Source: Pelobates cultripes
Taxonomy: Eukaryota; Chordata; Amphibia; Anura; Pelobatidae
DNA: 64,000 nucleotides
Assembly (NCBI GenBank): GCA_933207985.1
Contig: OW240920.1
Location: 148,355,760-148,419,759 of the forward strand
Direction of reading: 5' to 3'
A program made the position numbers and the translations under genes. Below the pieces are notes generated by a model. The model saw only the letters and a list, made by a program, of their open reading frames with translations. It was not told where the DNA came from and did no database searches. Position 1 is the first letter of the stretch. The number at the start of each line of letters is the position of its first letter. This document shows positions 1 through 10,200 of this stretch, piece by piece.

Positions 1-1000
1 CAGCCTGTAGCTTGTCATGCCGGACAGGTTTTAAAATTAAAACTTTCTGTTCTACCTGAAAGCTACGGTCCCTGGCGTTATGATCATACCATGTGCACTG
101 ACGTGTCTGCGCCGCCTGGAGGTTCTCCCGTACTGCTCGGGTTAGTTCCTCCAGTCGGTTCCGAAACTCCAGTACATAAGGTATGATGGGAGTACCTGTG
201 GAGCTGTGTTCTCCCTCCCAGTGCTCCTTAATGAGATCCAGGGGACCTCGGACCCGTCTCCCATATAATAATTCAAACGTAGAGAACCCTGTGGATTCCT
301 GCGGCACCTCCCGATAAGCAAAGAGGAGGTGTGGTAGGAATCTTTCCCAGTCCCGATGGGTTTCTGCGAACGTTTGGAGCATCTGTTTAAATGTTCCAAT
401 GTCCCAGAGCCCATTGGTCTGGGGGTGATATGGGGCACTGATTATTGGCCTCATGTCACAAAATTTCCACAGCTGCTGTGTGACCTCCGCAGTGAACTGG
501 GTGCCTTGATCGGAGAGGATCTCCTGGGGTAATCCTACCCGGGAGAAAATCATCATGAGGGCCTCAGCCACCGTTTCTGCATGAATGTTAGTTAATGCTA
601 CCGCCTCGGGATACCTGGTAGCATAGTCTACCACTGTTAATATGTATTTCTTGCCCGAGGGGCTAGCCTTCCTTAACCCCTTAAGGACCAAACTTCTGGA
701 ATAAAAGGGAATCATGACATGTCACACATGTCATGTGTCCTTAAGGGGTTAAGGGACCTACTATGTCCACCGCTACGCGGCTAAACGGCTCCTCCACTAT
801 GGGTAAGAGGTGCAACTTGGCTTTCCTGTGGTCTCCCCTTTTTCCTACCCTCTGGCAGGTATTGCAGGTACTGCAATACCTCCAGGCCTCCTGACTTATC
901 CCTGGCCAGAAGAAACTCTGGGTCAATCGATACCGGGTGCGACTAACTCCCAGGTGTCGGATCGGTACCTCTGTGGTACCACTAACTGCCGCATAATGAC
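1..1000 (-). pseudogene. Integrase fragment of the Gmr1-like element
   Basis: The minus-strand frames encode a retroviral-type integrase that would insert element cDNA into host DNA. Visible parts are FFWPGISQEAWRYC and the CNTC zinc half-site (about 850-912), the first catalytic Asp in VAVDIVGPL (near 765), the second in LSDQGTQF (near 509), and PYHPQTNGL (about 405-430). The glutamate expected just after NGL is absent; WDIGTF is read instead, two residues short. The His-His half of the N-terminal zinc site also appears deleted near 940. A 72-bp MITE at 677-748 interrupts the core between the first two Asp motifs and introduces a stop. A chromatin/LTR-binding tail (EELTRAVRENLQAAQTRQ region) runs to the window edge. 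Clearly non-functional. Confidence 0.75.
673..752. mobile_element. piggyBac-type MITE inside the integrase
   Basis: A 72-bp insert (677-748) has perfect 12-bp terminal inverted repeats CCCCTTAAGGAC/GTCCTTAAGGGG and is flanked on both sides by TTAA (673-676 and 749-752). TTAA target duplication with CCC-starting ends is the piggyBac signature. The integrase reading frame matches on either side of the insert, so this insertion came after the gypsy element. It is far too short to code and must have been mobilised in trans. Confidence 0.7.
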
Positions 1001-1009
1001 TGGGTCTGC

Positions 1010-1885
1010 TCAGTCTACCTTTTTCTCGATCTCTCTATATAAGAGCTTACCCTCCCATATGAATCTCTCTCCGTCTGTCCTTGCCACCCCTGTGGCTATC
1101 TTATCCCTATATACTTGTAGCGTAGGATCTGTGGTTACCTCGGCTTCAAATTCACTAGGTGGGGCCCAGGGTATACATTCTACAGATGGGGAAGGATCTC
1201 TTACCTGAACCTCCGGGTGTGAGTTGTAGTCCTGGGTGGGGGCCTGTTGGCGTGTGACCATGGGATGGGCCTCTCCAACCGCTGGGGTCTGAGGTTCATA
1301 TGCCGATGTCAGTTTCCCCAAGTCATTCCCCAACAAAACTTCCGCTGGGAGTTGTGGCATCAACCCCACTTCCACGTTCCCATGACCCGCCCTCCAATTC
1401 AAATGCACTCGGGCGGTGGGTAGCCGGTATACTGCTCCCCAGGCTACCCTTACGGCTACAGTCCTGCTGGTCCTCGCTTCTGTGGGGATTAGGTGGCTCT
1501 TTACCAAAGTGATAGTGGCTCCAGAATCGCAAAGCCCCTGTACTGCCTTTCCCTCTAGGTACACGGTCTTCCGATGGTGTTGTCGATTATCTGCATGGGT
1601 CTGTAGAGGATCCGCCTCATGGAGCACTTCCCACTGTTCTACTGTGTTGGTGGGAACCCCAGCGTCATAGGTCATTGCAGCCTCTGTCTGGTAACAATGG
1701 GTTGCTGCTCTGGGTGGTGGTGGTGGTGGCCCGGACCAGATCCATGTGGTGCGATCTCGCAGTTGTGGACACTCTCTTTTATAGTGTCCCCAGCGGTGGC
1801 ATTGGTGACATTTAATGTTGTTAGGCTGTCTGAACTGGGTTGGAGCGCCTGCCGGTGGTGGAAGTTGTTGTGGTGGAGCTGTCAT
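1010..1885 (-). pseudogene. Gag zinc knuckle and aspartic protease of the Gmr1-like element
   Basis: A 291-codon open stretch. Near its start is a CCHC zinc knuckle, CHQCHRWGHYKREC (C-x2-C-x4-H-x4-C), typical of the RNA-binding nucleocapsid part of Gag. About 75 residues later comes the retropepsin active-site motif CDSGATITLV, followed by a hydrophobic stretch ending LLGNDLGKL, which resembles the second half of a retropepsin fold. The C-terminal part runs into the linker before integrase rather than into RT. The frame ends at a stop near 1010, before the integrase zinc site. The upstream capsid is displaced to 4566-4925 by the Tc1-like insertion. Confidence 0.75.
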
Positions 1886-2259
1886 ACTGGACGGGTAGGT
1901 GGGCTCTATATTTGGGCGCGTTATAACTTTACAGGGAGTGCAGAATTATTAGGCAAGTTGTATTTTTGAGGATTAATTTTATTATTGAACAACAACCATG
2001 TTCTCAATGAACCCAAAAAACTCATTAATATCAAAGCTGAATATTTTTGGAAGTAGTTTTTAGTTTGTTTTTAGTTATAGCTATGTTAGGGGGATATCTG
2101 TGTGTGCAGGTGACTATTACTGTGCATAATTATTAGGCAACTTAACAAAAAACAAATATATACCCATTTCAATTATTTATTATTACCAGTGAAACCAATA
2201 TAACATCTCAACATTCACAAATATACATTTCTGACATTCAAAAACAAAACAAAAACAAA

Positions 2260-2938
2260 TCAGTGACCAATATAGCCACCTTTCTTTGCAAGGACACTCA
2301 AAAGCCTGCCATCCATGGATTCTGTCAGTGTTTTGATCTGTTCACCATCAACATTGCGTGCAGCAGCAACCACAGCCTCCCAGACACTGTTCAGAGAGGT
2401 GTACTGTTTTCCCTCCTTGTAAATCTCACATTTGATGATGGACCACAGGTTCTCAATGGGGTTCAGATCAGGTGAACAAGGAGGCCATGTCATTAGATTT
2501 TCTTCTTTTATACCCTTTCTTGCCAGCCACGCTGTGGAGTACTTGGACGCGTGTGATGGAGCATTGTCCTGCATGAAAATCATGTTTTTCTTGAAGGATG
2601 CAGACTTCTTCCTGTACCACTGCTTGAAGAAGGTGTCTTCCAGGAACTGGCAGTAGGACTGGGAGTTGAGCTTGACTCCATCCTCAACCCGAAAAGGCCC
2701 CACAAGCTCATCTTTGATGATACCAGCCCAAACCAGTACTCCACCTCCACCTTGCTGGCGTCTGAGTCGGACTGGAGCTCTCTGCCCTTTACCAATCCAG
2801 CCACGGGCCCATCCATCTGGCCCATCAAGACTCACTCTCATTTCATCAGTCCATAAAACCTTAGAAAAATCAGTCTTGAGATATTTCTTGGCCCAGTCTT
2901 GACGTTTCAGCTTGTGTGTCTTGTTCAGTGGTGGTCGT
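2260..2938 (-). pseudogene. Tc1-like transposase, DDE catalytic domain
   Basis: This is the C-terminal two thirds of a cut-and-paste transposase. The catalytic triad is visible: Asp in VLWTDEMR, Asp in FMQDNAPSH, and Glu in SPDLNPIENLW (DDE, as in Tc1 rather than the DDD of mariner). The domain ends at a stop at 2260 after GGYIGH. No stop codon lies within this part, suggesting a fairly young copy. The open frame continues upstream to 3024, but the first roughly 29 codons (3024-2939) are LTR sequence, so that N-terminus is an accident of the insertion. The true N-terminal half is at 4003-4345. Confidence 0.85.
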
Positions 2939-4002
2939 TGACGTGAGACCAATCTCGCCACATTGCATTGGAGAAGCCTGGTTGCTCGCCTTGCCTTTGG
3001 ACTATGGCCCCTTTTAAAAGACATCTTTTTTTACCTGCAGAAAAGCTTCATTCGTGCTTTTCTGCCTGGGGTTCGGTAGATTTGTTTGAATGTGTTATAC
3101 CCCAGATAGGAATCCCATGGAGCCCATTCGTATGAAACTGACTGTAAAGACTTTGGCTCCATGGCGATTAAACTGTATTCGTGTGGTCTGAGCGCCATTC
3201 ACTTAATAATGTGCGCTCGGACCTGAGCTATCTGGGGATATGTTACATGTCTGTGTTTTATGTAATAAATGTGACTTTATGTATTTTAAAGTGTTTTGTG
3301 TCTTTTTGCAACCATGTGCTTAATGGAGTCTTGTGTCTGTCCTGGGAGATAATTGAATTACTCTCCAGGATAGAAGACTCTGAAACTGGTTTGGGCCAGA
3401 AAGCCATGCTTCATTTAGTCACAAAGGACTTTTTACTAACTTTTGAACCCCTGGTCTGATTCATGTCATTTTTTAATATGTTGTTCCCCTGAATGGATTG
3501 ATTGTGTATTTGTAATTTTATGTGAATGTGATGTATGGTTTTAGAGTTATGAAAGTTGGGTAGAAAGTATGTTTTAACTGTATGTATAATTGAGTTTCCT
3601 CTCAGGATAAGGGGAGGGAATATGTGGGATGTAACTGTGATGTGATTGGGTGTTTTATACCTCCCTGTGGGCGGTCCTGTATTTGCAAGACTGTAATAAA
3701 AACCAGGCTGGGTGTGCCAGCACCTCAGACCACTGCTTGACCCTCAACACGGAGCCTTGTCTCGTTCTTGGGGGGATTCACTGTATGCTGTTAGAGACTG
3801 ATTGCCAGGAGTGTAAGCTGTTCGTCTGCTTTTCCTGTTCGTCTGCTAGCAGCTATTTGGGAGGTTCCAGTTCGGGAGTTGGAGTGCTATTTTGTATCCA
3901 GTTCGTGAGTTTTGGTGTTCTGCAGTAGCTGTGCCTGGATCTCTGGAAAGGGGGCCGATCGCCTAAACGGTTTTTACCCCTTGTGCAAAGCGGTCCGTTA
4001 CA
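2939..4002 (+). mobile_element. Solo LTR of a gypsy element inside the Tc1-like transposase
   Basis: A 1064-bp insert starts TG (TGACGTGAGACC) and ends CA (GGTCCGTTACA), flanked by the 5-bp direct repeat GTCGT at 2934-2938 and 4003-4007. No coding region is left, so it is a solo LTR formed by recombination. Internal blocks resemble the LTR at 30570-31619 in the same orientation (TTTTTACCTGCA near the start; GAACCCCTGGTCTGAT near 3445). An AATAAA follows a TATA-like TTTTATACC about 40 bp upstream (3650-3700), compatible with LTR promoter and polyadenylation signals. The 5' end does not show the TGTAGCGG start of its relatives. Confidence 0.75.
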
Positions 4003-4345
4003 GTCGTCTTTCAGCCTTTCTTACCTTGGCCATGTCTCTGAGTATTGCACACCTTGTGCTTTTGGGCACTCCAGTGATGTTGCAGCTCTGAAATATGGCC
4101 AAACTGGTGGCAAGTGGCATCGTGGCAGCTGCACGCTTGACTTTTCTCAGTTCATGGGCAGTTATTTTGCGCCTTGGTTTTTCCACACGCTTCTTGCGAC
4201 CCTGTTGACTATTTTGAATGAAACGCTTGATTGTTCGATGATCACGCTTCAGAAGCTTTGCAATTTTAAGAGTGCTGCATCCCTCTGCAAGATATCTCAC
4301 TATTTTTGACTTTTCTGAGCCTGTCAAGTCCTTCTTTTGACCCAT
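4003..4345 (-). pseudogene. Tc1-like transposase, N-terminal DNA-binding half
   Basis: It starts at an ATG at 4345 (MGQKKDLTGSEKSKIVRYLA). The first about 55 residues form a helix-turn-helix (paired-like) domain, with TLKIAKLLKRDHRTIKRFI as the likely recognition helices. A basic GRKKRVEKPRRK stretch follows, the GRPR-like linker and nuclear-localisation position in this family, then a second helix-turn-helix ending MAKVRKAERR. The frame is cut at the GTCGT duplication next to the solo LTR; the catalytic half resumes at 2938. Gene split by insertion, otherwise well preserved. Confidence 0.82.
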
Positions 4346-4565
4346 TTTGCCAAAGGAAAGGAAGTTGCCTAATAATTATGCACACCTGATATAGGGTGTT
4401 GATGTCATTAGACCACACCCCTTCTCATTACAGAGATTCACATCACCTAATATGCTTAATTGGTTGTAGGCTTTCGAGCCTATACAGCTTGGAGTAAGAC
4501 AACATGCATAAAGAGGATGATGTGGCCAAAATACTCATTTGCCTAATAATTCTGCACTCCCTGTA

Positions 4566-5011
4566 GTCAGGGCTGGTTTCTGTTGCCTCCGGGCATCTAG
4601 GTAGTCGTCTGCCCTTCAAGCTGCTTCAGTGATGTTTGTAGGATTGCGATCCCTCACCCACTCTTGTATATCTGGCACCAATCCGTCGAAAAATTGCTCC
4701 AACAATATCATCTGTAACAAATCCTCCATGGATTGCGCTTTGTTCGCCTGTATCCAACCCAGCGCCGCTCTTTGTAGTCAGCAAGCCCATTCTGTGTGCA
4801 CATCTTTACCAGTCTTTTTAAGGTCTTTGAACCGCCTTTGGTACGCTTCGGGTGTCATAGCATATCTGGCCAGTATGACTTCCTTAACCCGGTGATAATC
4901 CCTTAGTTCGTCATCTGGTACTGTGCGGTATGCTTTCTGTGATCCATAAATGCTGTTGTCTTTCCTGGTACTTGCTCCTCTGTGGGTCTGGATCCCAACG
5001 CTGCCAACCAA
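4566..5011 (-). pseudogene. Gag capsid with SCAN-like domain (Gmr1-like element, 5' part)
   Basis: Minus-strand translation gives a capsid fragment with a SCAN-like core. It runs from AYRTVPDDELRDYHRVKEV (about 4925) through YQRRFKDLKKTGKDVHTEWA and LLQMILLEQFFDGLVPDIQ to EWVRDRNPTNITEAA (about 4630). The LLEQF...P..I..WVR pattern matches the vertebrate SCAN dimerisation domain, which is known to derive from the capsid of Gmr1-like gypsy elements. A stop interrupts the frame near 4780. The region between LTR and capsid is short, so the N-terminal Gag has probably been lost. The sequence right next to the LTR reads TTGGTTGGCAGCG on the minus strand, with a TGG at the usual primer-binding position. 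Confidence 0.72.
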
Positions 5012-6067
5012 TGTAGCGGAGAGCTGATTTCCCACAGCTAAACTCCACCAAGTACTTTAAGAGGATGCAGGAACAAGTAATAAATCCAAGTGAATATCCA
5101 GCACAATTAGCAATACAATCCAATAATATCCCATCACTTTCCCCAATCACTGGACTACACACAGTATCAGGAGTAGAACTAACTTTTAATGGGAACATTC
5201 CTGCTTTTATTGGATTCTCCCATGCAAGGGAGGGATTCACTACAATTAGTACAGTATCCAATCCCATCGAAGTTACCTCCCCCACATCTCCTCCCCTTAG
5301 ATTAGCACTTAATACAATTATACACAGCACATTTTCCCCCACTCTTCCGATGTACCCCCAATACGTGGAATATGCCCTTAAATATGTTACCCCCTGGTAG
5401 CCCCGATCTGGGTGAGAAACATATCCAAAAATCACCCAGATCAGACCAGGGGTTCGGGAGTTATGGGAAGGTAAAGTTTTGACCGACCGCACGGGCAAAG
5501 TAGCCGAAAATAGTTCCATGAAATCTGGCCCTGCGGTCGGTCTCCATTCGTGCCCCAAAAGTCCCGAATTGCTTTAACATCCATAGTGCATCCGGTAACA
5601 GGATGAATCCCCTACTTCGTGGGATTCATCCTACCGAACGCCGGGCTGTTCGTGGGTTTCCATCTGTGCATTCTGAAGCCCTGGAGGTCTTAGTGGTGTT
5701 CAGCTAGTCGAGTGTCCGTTTTCAGTTCCAGACACTCGACGACCAAACGCTGCTGTTCGCGGATTTAAAATGGCGCCCGCCACGTGTTCGGCTGCCGAAA
5801 TGGCGGCGGTTCGTGCGTACAAGGAAATGCAAAGCAATCAGGGGGGTAAATTATATCCATTATACACATCAGGGTGGTCTGGTTCATTCGGTACTTTGTT
5901 CGTATGGTGAATTTTAGTCGTTCATATGTAAGCTGGTATTCCCATACCGAACAAAGTATGTCTATACCTAGTTAATTAGAGTTTTGTGTACTCCAGGCAC
6001 AGGAAAATCTCTGCAGGGCCAACAATCAATAAAAGGCATAGGACAGCCAAAAAGGGGTTTCGCTACA
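5012..6067 (-). mobile_element. 5' LTR of the Gmr1-like element
   Basis: The 1056-bp sequence begins TGTAGCGG and ends CGCTACA, so the ends are inverted repeats with TG...CA termini. On the minus strand it is followed by the capsid gene, so this is the 5' LTR. AATAAA lies near 5208-5213 on the minus strand. It shares blocks with the solo LTRs at 6282 and 30570, for example the AAACTGTGTGTCGTCCAGTT-like segment and a 10-bp hairpin arm pair at 5707-5716/5731-5740. AATGGCGGC/GGCGCC motifs near 5768-5810 resemble YY1-type sites. The outer edge abuts the CAGT array (TCAGT at 6068-6072 would be the target duplication; the other copy is outside the window). Confidence 0.8.
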
Positions 6068-6281
6068 TCAGTCAGTCAGTATCTCAGTGTCAGTCAGTCA
6101 ATATCAGTCAGTCTCTCAGTGTCAGTCAGTATCTCAGAATCAGTCAGTCAGTCAGTAACTCAGTGTCAGTCAGTCAGTAACTCAGTGTCAGTCAGTCTCT
6201 CAGTCAGTCAGTATCTCAGTGTCAGTCAGTCAGCATCTCAGTGTTAGTCAGTCAGTCAATATCTCAGTGTCAGTCAGTCAG
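6068..6281. repeat. CAGT-type minisatellite, part 1
   Basis: Tandem units of the form CAGTCAGTATCTCAGTGT with variable numbers of the CAGT tetramer (14, 18, 22 bp). It is bounded on the left by the gypsy LTR and on the right by a solo LTR, and continues at 7228. Open frames here are due to the repeat and are not genes. Confidence 0.95.
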
Positions 6282-7227
6282 TGTAGCGGAACGCCAATAA
6301 TAAATCCACGAATTCCGCTGGTCCAGAAACGAATCCACAGTCAAGCGCTGAAAACAACAAGGCAATATCCCCAACCTCCCAATAACCGGACGAGACACAG
6401 TTTTGGGAGTCAACTGAAATCCTTTTAATCGGCAGGACAATTTATACAAGTCCCCATGCAAGGGGTTTCCTGAGTCCCTCCCCAGGGGCACTCCCAGAGG
6501 AGACTACATGGGGGACTTACATGACAACATATTTCTCCCATCAGGCACTGCTGCACGAAAGGGATCATCCTCCCAGAATGCACCGTTAAGGGGATTATCC
6601 CCTCGTGCAGCAGAACCGGCAATTCACACAAAAATCTATAACTTTTAAAATACACGGTGGATTTACACGAATGGACGTTCGGTAGATAGCTGGGGTCTGG
6701 GCGCATCATTCGTGAGATTGCCGCTCAGATCCCAGCTAAAATAACTGAATGCCGCACAGAAAACACATTTCTTTTAAAACATACGAAAAGAACCGATTAC
6801 TTTTAGTGAACACGGTCCTGAAACTCCCGAACGTCCCGGAGGCTCAGCGGTGTTCGTGCCGTCGAATAGCTATTGGTAATACTATGCGTTCGACAACTCG
6901 GACCCGCTGAGGAACAAAGGATCCAAGATGGCCGACCGCCGCATGGTCGGTAGTCGAACGACGGCCACCCAGGAGAGCCTCTAAGTGTGTGGGCTATTAG
7001 GGGGTATCGCGTTCGGTTCACGAACGGCTCTCCAAAGTGCCGTTCGTGAAACGAACGGGAATCCCCATACAAACCGCCATTTGCATTCAGCGAAACAGAT
7101 AGTTACAGTCACTGCAGCAAATACATTAAGCACATACATAACAATAAAGCGCATATCTCCCCAGACCTGTAGGCAACCCTTAAAGGCACAGTCTCTAGTT
7201 ATAGTTCAAGTGGCTAGGTTTGCCACA
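6282..7227 (-). mobile_element. Solo LTR inserted in the CAGT array
   Basis: A 946-bp insert begins TGTAGCGGAACGCC and ends GTTTGCCACA, flanked by GTCAG at 6277-6281 and 7228-7232. The array sequence is continuous across it apart from the duplication. On the minus strand its 3' part matches the 3' part of the plus-oriented LTR at 30570 (AAACTGTGTCTCGTCCGGTT followed by TGGG(A)), so it is a minus-oriented copy of the same family. A perfect 12-bp inverted repeat TTCACGAACGGC/GCCGTTCGTGAA with a 10-nt loop lies at 7017-7028/7039-7050. Confidence 0.82.
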
Positions 7228-10200
7228 GTCAGTATCTCAGTAACAGTCAGTAACTCAGTGTTAGTCAGTCAGTATCTCAGTGTCAGTCAGTCAGTATCTC
7301 AGTGTCATTCAGTCAGTCAGTATCTCAGTGTCATTCAGTCAGTCAGTATCTCAGTGTCAGTCAGTCAGTATCTCAGTGTTAGTCAGTCAGTCAGTATCTC
7401 ACTGTTAGTCAGTCAGTATCTCAGTGTTAGTCAGTCAGTCAGTATCTCAGTGTTAGTCAGTCAGTCAGTATCTCAGTGTCAGTCAGTATCCCAGTGTCAG
7501 TCAGTCAGTATCTCAGTGTCAGTCAATATCTCAGTGTTAGTCAGTCAGCAACTCAGTGTAAGTCAGTCAGTATCAGTCAGTCTCTCAGTGTCAGTCAGTC
7601 AATATAAGTCAGTATCTCAGAATCAGTCAGTCAGTCAGTAACTCAGTGTCAGTCAGTATCTCAGTGTCAGTCAGTCAGTATCTCAGTGTCAGTCAGTATC
7701 TCAGTGTTAGTCAGTATCTCAGTGTTAGTCAGTATCTCAGTGTCAGTCAGTTAGTGTGTCAGTCAGTCAGTATCTCAGTGTTAGTCAGTCAGTATCTCAG
7801 TGTCAGTCAGTCAGTAACTCAGTGTCAGTCAGTCAGTATCTCAGTGTTAGTCAGTATCTCAGTGTCATTCAGTCAGTCAGTATCTCAGTGTTAGTCAGTC
7901 AGTATCTCAGTGTCAGTCAGTCAGTAACTCAGTGTCAGTCAGTCAGTATCTCAGTGCTAGTCAGTATCTCAGTGTCATTCAGTCAGTCAGTATCTCAGTG
8001 TTAGTCAGTCAGTCAGTACCTCAGTGTCAGTCAATATCTCAGTGTTAGTCAGTCAGCAACTCAGTGTAAGTCAGTCAGAGTCAGTCAGTATCTCAGTGTG
8101 TCAGTCAGTATCTCAGTGTCAGTCAGTCAATATCAGTCAGTATCTCAGAATCAGTCAGTCAGTCAGTAACTCAGTGTCAGTCAATCTCTCGGTGTCAGTC
8201 AGTATCTCGGTGTCAGTCAGTATCTCAGTGTCATTCAGTCAGTCAGTATCTCAGTGTCAGTCAGTATCTCAGTGTCAGTCAGTATCTCAGTATCAGTCAG
8301 TATCTCAGTATCAGTCAGTATCTCAGTGTCAGTCAGTATCTCAGTGTTAGTCAGTTAGTATCTCAGTGTTAGTCAGTCAGTATCTCAGTGTTAGTCAGTC
8401 AGTATCTCAGTGTTAGTCAGTCAGTAACTCAGTGTCAGTCAGTCAGTATCTCAGTGTTAGTCAGTCAGTATCTCAGTGTTAGTCAGTCAGTATCTCAGTG
8501 TTAGTCAGTCAGTCAGTATCTCAGTGTTAGTCAGTCAATATCTCAGTGTTAGTCAGTCAGCAACTCAGTGTAAGTCAGTCAGAGTCAGTCAGTATCTCAG
8601 TGTGTCAGTCAGTATCTCAGTGTGTCAGTCAGTATCTCAGTGTCAGTCAGTCAATATCAGTCAGTATCTCAGAATCAGTCAGTCAGTCAGTAACTCAGTG
8701 TCAGTCAATCTCTCGGTGTCAGTCAGTATCTCGGTGTCAGTCAGTATCTCAGTGTCATTCAGTCAGTCAGTATCTCAGTGTCAGTCAGTATCTTAGTGTC
8801 AGTCAGTCAGTATCTCAGTATCAGTCAGTCAGTATCTCAGTATCAGTCAGTATCTCAGTGTCAGTCAGTTAGTATCTCAGTGTTAGTCAGTTAGTATCTC
8901 AGTGTTAGTCAGTCAGTATCTCAGTGTTAGTCAGTCAGTAACTCAGTGTCAGTCAGTCAGTATCTCAGTGTCAGTCAGTCAGTATCTCAGTGTTAGTCAG
9001 TCAGTCAGTATCTCAGTGTTAGTCAGTCAGTCAGTATCTCAGTATCTCAGTGTTAGTCAGTCAGTCAGTACCTCAGTGTCAGTCAATATCTCAGTGTTAG
9101 TCAGTCAGCAACTCAGTGTAAGTCAGTCAGAGTCAGTCAGTATCTCAGTGTGTCAGTCAGTATCTCAGTGTCAGTCAGTCAATATCAGTCAGTATCTCAG
9201 AATCAGTCAGTCAGTCAGTAACTCAGTGTCAGTCAATCTCTCGGTGTCAGTCAGTATCTCGGTGTCAGTCAGTATCTCAGTGTCAGTCAGTCAGTATCTC
9301 AGTGTCAGTCAGTATCTCAGTGTCAGTCAGTCAGTATCTCAGTATCAGTCAGTCAGTATCTCAGTATCAGTCAGTATCTCAGTGTCAGTCAGTATCTCAG
9401 TGTTAGTCAGTTAGTATCTCAGTGTTAGTCAGTCAGTATCTCAGTGTTAGTCAGTCAGTATCTCAGTGTTAGTCAGTCAGTCAGTATCTCAGTGTTAGTC
9501 AGTCAGTATCTCAGTGTTAGTCAGTCAGTATCTCAGTGTTAGTCAGTCAGTATCTCAGTGTTAGTCAGTCAGTCAGTATCTCAGTGTCAGTCAGTATCTC
9601 AGTGTCAGTCAGTCAGTATCTCAGTGTTAGTCAGTATCTCAGTGTTAGTCAGTCAGTCAGTATCTCAGTGTTAGTCAGTATCTCAGTGTTAGTCAGTCAG
9701 TCAGTATCTCAGTGTTAGTCAGTCAGTCAGTATCTCAGTGTCAGTCAGTATCTCAGTGTTAGTCAGTCAGTATCTCAGTGTCAGTCCGTCAGTATCTCAG
9801 TGTCAGTATCTCAGTGTCAGTCAGTCAGTAACTCAGTGTTAGTCAGTCAGTATCTCAGTGTTAGTAAGTCAGTCAGTATCTCAGTGTCAGTCAGTATCTC
9901 AGTATCAGTCAGTATCTCAGTGTTAGTCAGTCAGTATCTCAGTATCAGTCTGTATCTCTTTGTTAGTCAGTCAGTCAGTATCTCAGTGTCAGTCAGTCAG
10001 TATCTCAGTGTCAGTCAGTCAGTATCTCAGTTTCAGTCAGTATCTCAGTGTTTAGTCAGTCAGTATCTCAGTATCAGTCTGTATCTCTTTGTTAGTCAGT
10101 CAGTTAGTATCTCAGTGTCAGTCAGTCAGTATCTCAGTGTCAGTCAGTCAGTATCTCAGTAAGAATAGTCAGTGATTCCAGTGTCAGTCAGTCAGTATCC

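Larger units (their letters stand above)
1..1931 (-). mobile_element. Gmr1-like Ty3/gypsy retrotransposon, 3' part (continues off the left edge)
   Basis: Read on the minus strand this holds, in order, a nucleocapsid zinc knuckle, an aspartic protease and an integrase, with no reverse transcriptase between protease and integrase. That order (PR then IN) is the hallmark of the Gmr1 group of Ty3/gypsy elements; most gypsy elements have RT and RNase H before integrase. RT/RNase H would lie left of position 1 and cannot be seen. The rest of the same element resumes at 4566 (capsid) and ends with its 5' LTR at 5012-6067; the Tc1-like insertion at 1932-4563 separates the halves. The copy is dead: frameshifts, a MITE in integrase and local deletions. 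Confidence 0.75.
1932..4563 (-). mobile_element. Tc1-like DNA transposon with IR/DR ends
   Basis: The termini are 25-bp perfect inverted repeats beginning CAGGGAGTGCAGAATTA (1932-1956 and 4539-4563), flanked by TA dinucleotides (1930-1931 and 4564-4565), the Tc1/mariner target duplication. A second copy of the core (GCATAATTATTAGGCAAC) lies inward at each end (about 2122-2143 and 4362-4383) in inverted orientation. Each end therefore has two transposase-binding-like repeats roughly 190 bp apart, the IR/DR layout of Sleeping Beauty-like elements. The transposase is on the minus strand, split by a solo LTR (2939-4002). Without the LTR the element would be about 1.56 kb, a normal full length. 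It sits inside the gypsy element, so it is younger than that element. Confidence 0.88.

Noticed and set aside
1300..1969. Plus-strand frames of 70-132 codons opposite the gypsy protease and zinc knuckle
   Set aside because: Antisense shadows of the minus-strand Gag/protease; no motifs of their own.
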